A stretch of DNA of 64,000 nt, taken from Clitoria ternatea. Lineage: Eukaryota > Streptophyta > Magnoliopsida > Fabales > Fabaceae. The position numbers and the translations under genes were made by a program. This document shows positions 58,849 through 64,000 of the stretch, in pieces. The notes under the pieces are model-generated. The model was not told the DNA's origin and searched no databases. It saw nothing but the letters and a program-made list of their open reading frames with translations. The first letter of the stretch is position 1. Each line of letters begins with the position of its first letter. The stretch covers positions 15,112,001-15,176,000 of the forward strand of contig CM075673.1 in the NCBI GenBank assembly GCA_037962975.1, in the 5' to 3' direction.

Positions 58849-61257
58849 CTGGCGTATTTTACTTGTTACACCACACAAAAGACACAAGGGGAAGATGATA
58901 GGTGGTAGAATATTAACCTTAACATCCCAAAATTTATATAAGTAAAAGAATCAAAAACAATAATCAATTTTAGATAATTAAAACATTTAATGCAATATAA
59001 AATTATAATATCCAAATTAGAAATTAAGAGATTAATAATGGTTTTCTATGATAAAAGTATTTATAAATAAATAATAATAGCTATAATTGAATGAATAATA
59101 AAAATAATATAGGTTATGGGCTTGACTTTAAAGATTTGATAAGTATCAATTAGTCTCTTTGAGAAAAAAAGAAATAGGATTGAAGTTTTTTTACTTTTGA
59201 TAAACTTAAACCTAAGAATCATAAAGAGAAAGTAAGGGAGACAAAAGAGAGAAGAAATAGGACATTCTATAGCTTTAGGGCTAACCATACCAATTTCATA
59301 AAAACTCATAGAATTAAAGTTCAAAAGACTCTTAGAATCTCATTAAAACTCTTTGGGTGTATTACATTTATGTTACCTATTTACATCAATTAACTCCACA
59401 CCCGTTATAAATGTACATGTTATGCATTTGGTTATTCATATATATAAATACATTGTCATTTATGTGATTACATGTAGGCTTAATTGTGTTTTTAATGCTT
59501 TTCTACTTTTCATTTTTTTCTCTTTCTATCTCCCTCCCAACCTTACCTTATCCCGGCCTAGTTATCACTCTCAAAGCCTTTACCTTTTACCATCCTCCAC
59601 AAAACTCCTTACCTCAACCCTCCACTTTAACATCTCTGATGTTAAATTGAAATTTATTTTGCCATGGGAAATTAATAAAGTGTTATGGAATATTAAATTA
59701 AAATTTTTGGATTTAATTGAGAATTTCACTAAATTATTATAGATTAATGGGGAATTTTTAATAAAGCGATAAAATTCAAATAATTAATTTTGGGTGAATT
59801 AAATTGTAGAATTAGATTTAAATTAAATTATGGTGGTAAAATATAATTTACCATGAGATAAAGGTAAGTTTTTATGAAAGGAAATAAAAGATAATAGAAA
59901 AGAAATAACGAGATGATGAAAATGTCCTTGAGGTTAAAACATTTTATTTCCTTCTTCCTCCTCATGCGTGAAGCAAAAGAGAAAGAAATAGAGAGTTTTT
60001 CTTCCATGGTCGTGAGGTGATGATGCTTGATTAGTGCCTAATTTTGCAATAAACTTAAAATTGATCGCATATTCGGGATCATGGAAGAGAGGTGAGCACA
60101 TTGCTAACTTCAAATTCTAGTTTCGGTCTACTTTCTCTCAACTTAAATTTCACCTAGGATGAGGGTTTCCATTTCATTGAGATTTTGTAATTTAAGTTGG
60201 TAAATGGAAGCCTTAGGTGATGAGCGTTGTCATTTTGTTAACGGTTTTTTTCGGTACTCATATGTTGTGGACTAAACATTAGCGAGGCATTACCTGGAGA
60301 AAGGCTCGGAACCAAGAGTGGAATTAACCAAGGTAAGTTTTGAAAGCTTTAAAATCTTATTTGGAATTGTTTCAGTAAAGTAGGTTGATTTCGGAGGTCA
60401 AAATGTTAACCCATTTCTAAAACCCCTTTAAATTTTAAATATTGGGCGTACCTAACATCGAGAGCAAGTGTCAAAAGCTTAGAATCGAGGTAAGAGGGTG
60501 TTCAGAGTATTAATTAATGTAGAAATCTCATTCGACATCGGTTGGCCTGGGGATATAATTAGAGTTTCATTGTTAATTTAATTATAATGTGTGATCGGTA
60601 TAATTTTCTAATTATGAATTTGGACTAGGCATGAATTTAGAACTATTAGAAATGGAAGATTAGGTATTATTGTATATAAATTATGCATAATAATGAATAA
60701 TAAGATGAATAACTAGTTTTATCGAAATTGAGTGATAACATGTATGTGTGAGTATATTAGTATATATTGGAATGAGTTCCAAAAGTAAAATTATGAATTT
60801 GATATTGTATGGAAAATGATGAATGGGATTGTGATATTGAGTATAAGATTAGAAATTACTACGTGTTGAAATTGGGTGTATGATATTGATGTATATTTGA
60901 TTATTAATGATGCTAGAGTGACTTTTGGTTGATGTGAAAATGAATGATGATGAGAATAGAATGGAGATATAGTATGTGTCTAAGTGACTGTCATTTTAAT
61001 TAATATTGAAAGTCTGAGTGGCTAGTGGTAAAATTGAATGCCTATGATGGCTTGAGTTATATTTATAGCCAGTAGTGCTAGATGTTAAAGAGAATTAATT
61101 AATTAATTTAATAAAAGAGATTAAAATCAAACATATGTGATTCTGTGTGATTTGGACGGTTGTGCAGTATAATTTACCCATTGTTTTAGCTTTAGTGGTC
61201 AAGCGTGGCCCAGTTGAGCTACCCAAAGGTCAAGTAGGACCCAGTGTTGAGGTGGGG
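58849..61257. other. AT-rich DNA, possibly internal/3' part of a retrotransposon
   Basis: No ORF supported. Leader-like sequence with AACCAAG|GTAAGTTTTG (about 60326-60342) and a purine-rich GAGGTGGGG immediately before TGTAACATCC at 61258 suggest a retroelement end and polypurine tract. The order of LTR and internal parts is ambiguous. Confidence 0.3.
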
Positions 61258-62150
61258 TGTAACATCCTTAATTTCATTATTTCTTATTTAAAATAAAATT
61301 TCAATGGAATTTTTTATATTTTTCTTTTTTTGAGAATGACAAAATACACTTAACCTTTTATCTAACCAAAATGTCACTGCCGACATCATCCCTCACTTAT
61401 TGCTTGCATCATCGGTTAGGTAATTACTTACATCATGAATAGTCATCGGTAGGTAAATACTTACATTATAAATAGTAAAATAAATAATAAAGTAATATTA
61501 AATAGTAAAATTTTATTCTTATAAATAGATTACAACATTTACACACCAAAAAATTAGAGAGAGAATCTAGAGAGATAATACTTAAGAAATTAGTGGAAAG
61601 TAAATTTTTTTGGTAAAAATAAATTCTGCCGGAGGTGTAAGGTAATAATATCTTTCATCTATATTCTTTTTATGATTATTTAGTTTATTCTTTTTAGCAC
61701 TCTTAAACTATTAATATACTATTATGATTTACTATTACTGTTCACTATTTACTGTTACTATTTACAATTTACCATATACTGTTATTATTCAAAATTCATT
61801 ATTTACTATTATTATTCAAAATTTATTAGTTACTATTACTATGAAAAATTTACTATTTACCGTTACTATTCAAAAATTACTTTTACTGTTACTATTCATG
61901 ATTTACTACTTACCATTACTATTCATGATTTATTATTTATCATTACTATTCAAAAAATTACTATTTACCATTACTATTGATGATTTAATTCACCGTTACT
62001 ATTTACTGTTACTATGCATAATTTTCATCTTATGTCTATACTGAAATAAATTAGTATTAATATTTTATTAGAACTCGGAGGCGCAGAGCAAATTCACTTT
62101 TTGTAGCAATTCAAGGTAAGGGGGGTGAGATAAGAATATAATATGAAAAT
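61258..62150 (+). mobile_element. Second TGTAACATCC LTR-like sequence, split by E3
   Basis: Starts TGTAACATCC after a purine-rich GAGGTGGGG. It has a TATA box CTTATAAATAG (about 61529), a leader with AGAGAGAGAATC, GTGTAAG|GTAATAAT, a TACTATT-type array (61700-62020), then TTCAAG|GTAAGGGGGG (62112-62123). E3's LTR begins at 62151, so the right end is displaced beyond the window. Confidence 0.45.
61700..62020. repeat. Degenerate TTTACTATTACTATTCA array
   Basis: The phrases TTTACTATT, GTTACTATT and CAAAAATTAC recur every 15-30 bp for about 320 bp, irregular in length and spacing. Confidence 0.75.
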
Positions 62151-62877
62151 TGATCCGGTCTCAATACCGGTATCCGATCTGCAAGACATATTTCAACGTC
62201 TTTGTCAAGACATCAACGTGTAACCGGTGTCATCGGTATACATCCGGACTGTAATTCCGTATCAGGCGCTTTCCCTATACCGGTTGTTCAGGATAACACC
62301 ATGACACCGGATAACACACACGTCACTATGCAAAAGACAAGAATCATTGCTACAGGGACCGATCAATAATCCCCAGCACTACAAGCCAAATTCTGCTCAC
62401 GGGGATGGTCAACTTGTTCCCTAATCCTAGTCTATACTCTCCATGCTCAATATAAAATAGCCACTTGACCCAATCATGCTGGTAAGTGCGCAATAAAATA
62501 ATGCTAATGGAAGTTAGTGGTTCCCCACTAACGAGTCCTCGTAAAATAAGCCAATCAGGTATATGAACTCTCTTCATCAATGAAGGGGGGATTCTGAACT
62601 TAATCTATAAACGATTACTCTCTGAAATACATTCCTGACTTGGAATATATCACTGACTTGAGCGTCGGAGAATCTTTGCAGGTGACACCACCATTCGCCC
62701 ACATCAACGCGTTAGGTCGGTGTGAAGGATCTCCAGAACGCCCAATCCGCTCTCCTCACACAAGGACAACGGATATTTACACCGAATACTCATACATCCG
62801 GTCTTCTGCACAGTATTTGCATACTATTTGTGATTGACTTGAGTCTGGATCTCTAGACCCCGGTTCAGGACAGATCA
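62151..62877 (+). mobile_element. 5' LTR of Tat element E3 (727 bp)
   Basis: Starts TGATCCGGTCTCAATACCGG and ends AGATCA right before the PBS. It contains TATAAAAT (62453-62460) and the conserved box ACTTGAGCGTCGGAGAATC (62656-62674). Left flank is AAAAT. Same family as the E1 and E2 LTRs but diverged in U3. Confidence 0.85.
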
Positions 62878-62896
62878 TTGGCACGCCCAGTGGGAC
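62878..62896 (+). other. Primer binding site of E3
   Basis: TTGGCACGCCCAGTGGGAC, identical to the E1 PBS. Confidence 0.75.
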
Positions 62897-62942
62897 TCGA
62901 TAAAGTTATTCCCATATCCATTGAAAGAACAAGTGATCCTCG

Positions 62943-64000
62943 ATGGAAGGCGAAGGACAAGATTTCGTGGAGAATCAACCTGAAGGCAAAACCAACCCCA
63001 ACGTCTTCAGGAAACTCAACTTTGATTCTCATGGGGGCAGCTCAAAGAAGATAGTAACAGTGTCTAATCCTGATCCTCGTGATGAGCTGATCAGTCAACT
63101 TCAGAGGGAACTCGCTGAACTGCGAAGAGAAAGAAGGCAAAGCGAGGACAAGGAATCATCTCGCACACGAAACACTCCCCATACAACTGACGGAGAAAAG
63201 TCCACCACTCTCCAATACTCGAACATCCCTACGTTTGAGGGGAGAGAACAGACTCATGACTCTGAAGTTGAAGCTGCCCGAAGGAAGAGGGAGTCAACGA
63301 CAGCACCCCCAGTAACTTACAAGTTAAAAGTTCCTTTTTCGAGGAGACTCATGAGCATCCATATCCCCAAGCACCTTCAAACTACTCAGCCACTTTCCAT
63401 TGGAAAATACAATAGCGAAACTGATCCTACCATGACTCTGAAGTTGAAGCTGCCCGAAGGAAGAGGGAGTCAACGACAGCACCCCCAGTAACTTACAAGT
63501 TAAAAGTTCCTTTTTCGAGGAGACTCATGAGCATCCATATCCCCAAGCACCTTCAAACTACTCAGCCACTTTCCATTGGAAAATACAATAGTGAAACCGA
63601 TCCTACCAAACACCTTGATGCTTATGTATTTGAAGCCATGTACTTGGGGGCTGATGAGGATGTAATGTGTCGAATGTTCCCACGGACATTATCAGAAGAG
63701 GCCCTCGATTGGTTTAAAGGTCTACCTTCTGGATCTATAGATTCTTGGGCTGAGATGACAGCTATTTTTTGAAACTCATTTTGTTATCTCTAGAGATGTG
63801 CCCAGGACATCTCATACCCTGGCTCAGATTAAGCAAGGTGGAAGTGAAGGCTTAAAAGATTTCCTGAAGAGGTTCTACAAGGAAGCTTCCCTGGTTCCTA
63901 ACCTCACAGAGTCCATTAAGCTGCATATCGTCATTGAGGCATTGCAACCAGGATCAGCTTTTGCTCTCTCATTAGCAAAGAGCCCTCCAGTAACGTTTGA
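62943..64000 (+). pseudogene. E3 Gag, disrupted, continues past window edge
   Basis: Starts MEGEGQDF at 62943. It carries Gag motifs NPDPRDELISQL, PLSIGKYNSETDPT, then after a 176-bp tandem duplication the same motifs again in another frame (KHLDAYVFEAMYLGADED, MCRMFPRTL, WFKGLPSGSIDSW). One extra T in the T-run at 63764-63769 shifts the frame again (AIF then stop). The frame resumes with SRDVPRTSHTLAQIKQG, RFYKEASLVPNLTES and QPGSAFALSLAKSPP to the right edge. Two frameshifts therefore inactivate this copy. Confidence 0.85.
63255..63606 (+). repeat. 176-bp tandem duplication within E3 gag
   Basis: The unit from CATGACTCTGAAGTTGAAGC (63255) to GATCCTAC (63430) is repeated at 63431-63606 with only two or three differences (for example TAGCGAAACTG versus TAGTGAAACCG). 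176 is not a multiple of 3, so the reading frame is lost. Confidence 0.92.

Noticed and set aside
59353..59742. 129-codon plus-strand frame at 59353
   Set aside because: AT-rich composition, no motif and no splice context; could not be supported as a gene.

Overview
The window looks like nuclear DNA of a dicot plant, probably a legume. This rests on spliced plant-type genes, AT-rich spacers full of MITEs, Ty3/gypsy (Tat lineage) and Ty1/copia retrotransposons, and a duplicated plant cleavage/polyadenylation factor gene. The species assignment is low confidence. I found no tRNA, rRNA, CRISPR array or bacterial-type operon.

Layout. (1) 1-22356 is a stack of nested retrotransposons. Tat element E2 (minus strand, LTR 21569-22356) lies against the AT-rich host DNA. 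A second Tat element, E1 (minus strand, LTR 14098-14969), is inserted in E2's 3' LTR. A long LTR-like sequence whose terminus reads TGTAACATCC on the minus strand (1-3706) interrupts the 3' end of E1. E1 and E2 each carry gag-pol on the minus strand and a spliced additional ORF (aORF) on the plus strand with its own TATA box. E1's gag-pol is one 1,810-codon frame broken only by five stop codons. E2 has lost protease, RT, RNase H and most of integrase, and now reads as one open Gag-integrase fusion of 632 aa. (2) 22357-34400 is AT-rich, with MITEs, an LTR scrap, an unclassified LTR-like unit and a decayed fourth Tat element (about 31190-34060). (3) 34400-57330 holds two tandem, same-strand PCF11-similar (PCFS4-like) genes. 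Gene A is at 34951-41663 (1,035 aa) and gene B at 46034-57135 (1,018 aa). Each has seven coding exons with all introns in phase 0, and both appear intact. A hAT transposase relic lies between them. Intron 3 of B has received a copia element and a Stowaway MITE that A lacks. (4) 57430-64000 is AT-rich, with a foldback repeat, another TGTAACATCC LTR-like sequence carrying a TACTATT-type array, and the 5' end of a third Tat element, E3 (plus strand), which runs off the right edge.

How it fits together. The only likely host genes are the two PCFS4-like paralogs, predicted nuclear factors for mRNA 3'-end formation. The rest is mobile-element history that can be ordered by nesting: host, then E2, then E1, then the TGTAACATCC element. 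The best candidates for follow-up are: E1 appears to have inserted very recently yet carries many nonsense codons; the antisense spliced aORF is conserved between E1 and E2; E2 carries a stop-free Gag-integrase fusion; and the TGTAACATCC elements have unusual motif arrays around a promoter and splice donor.
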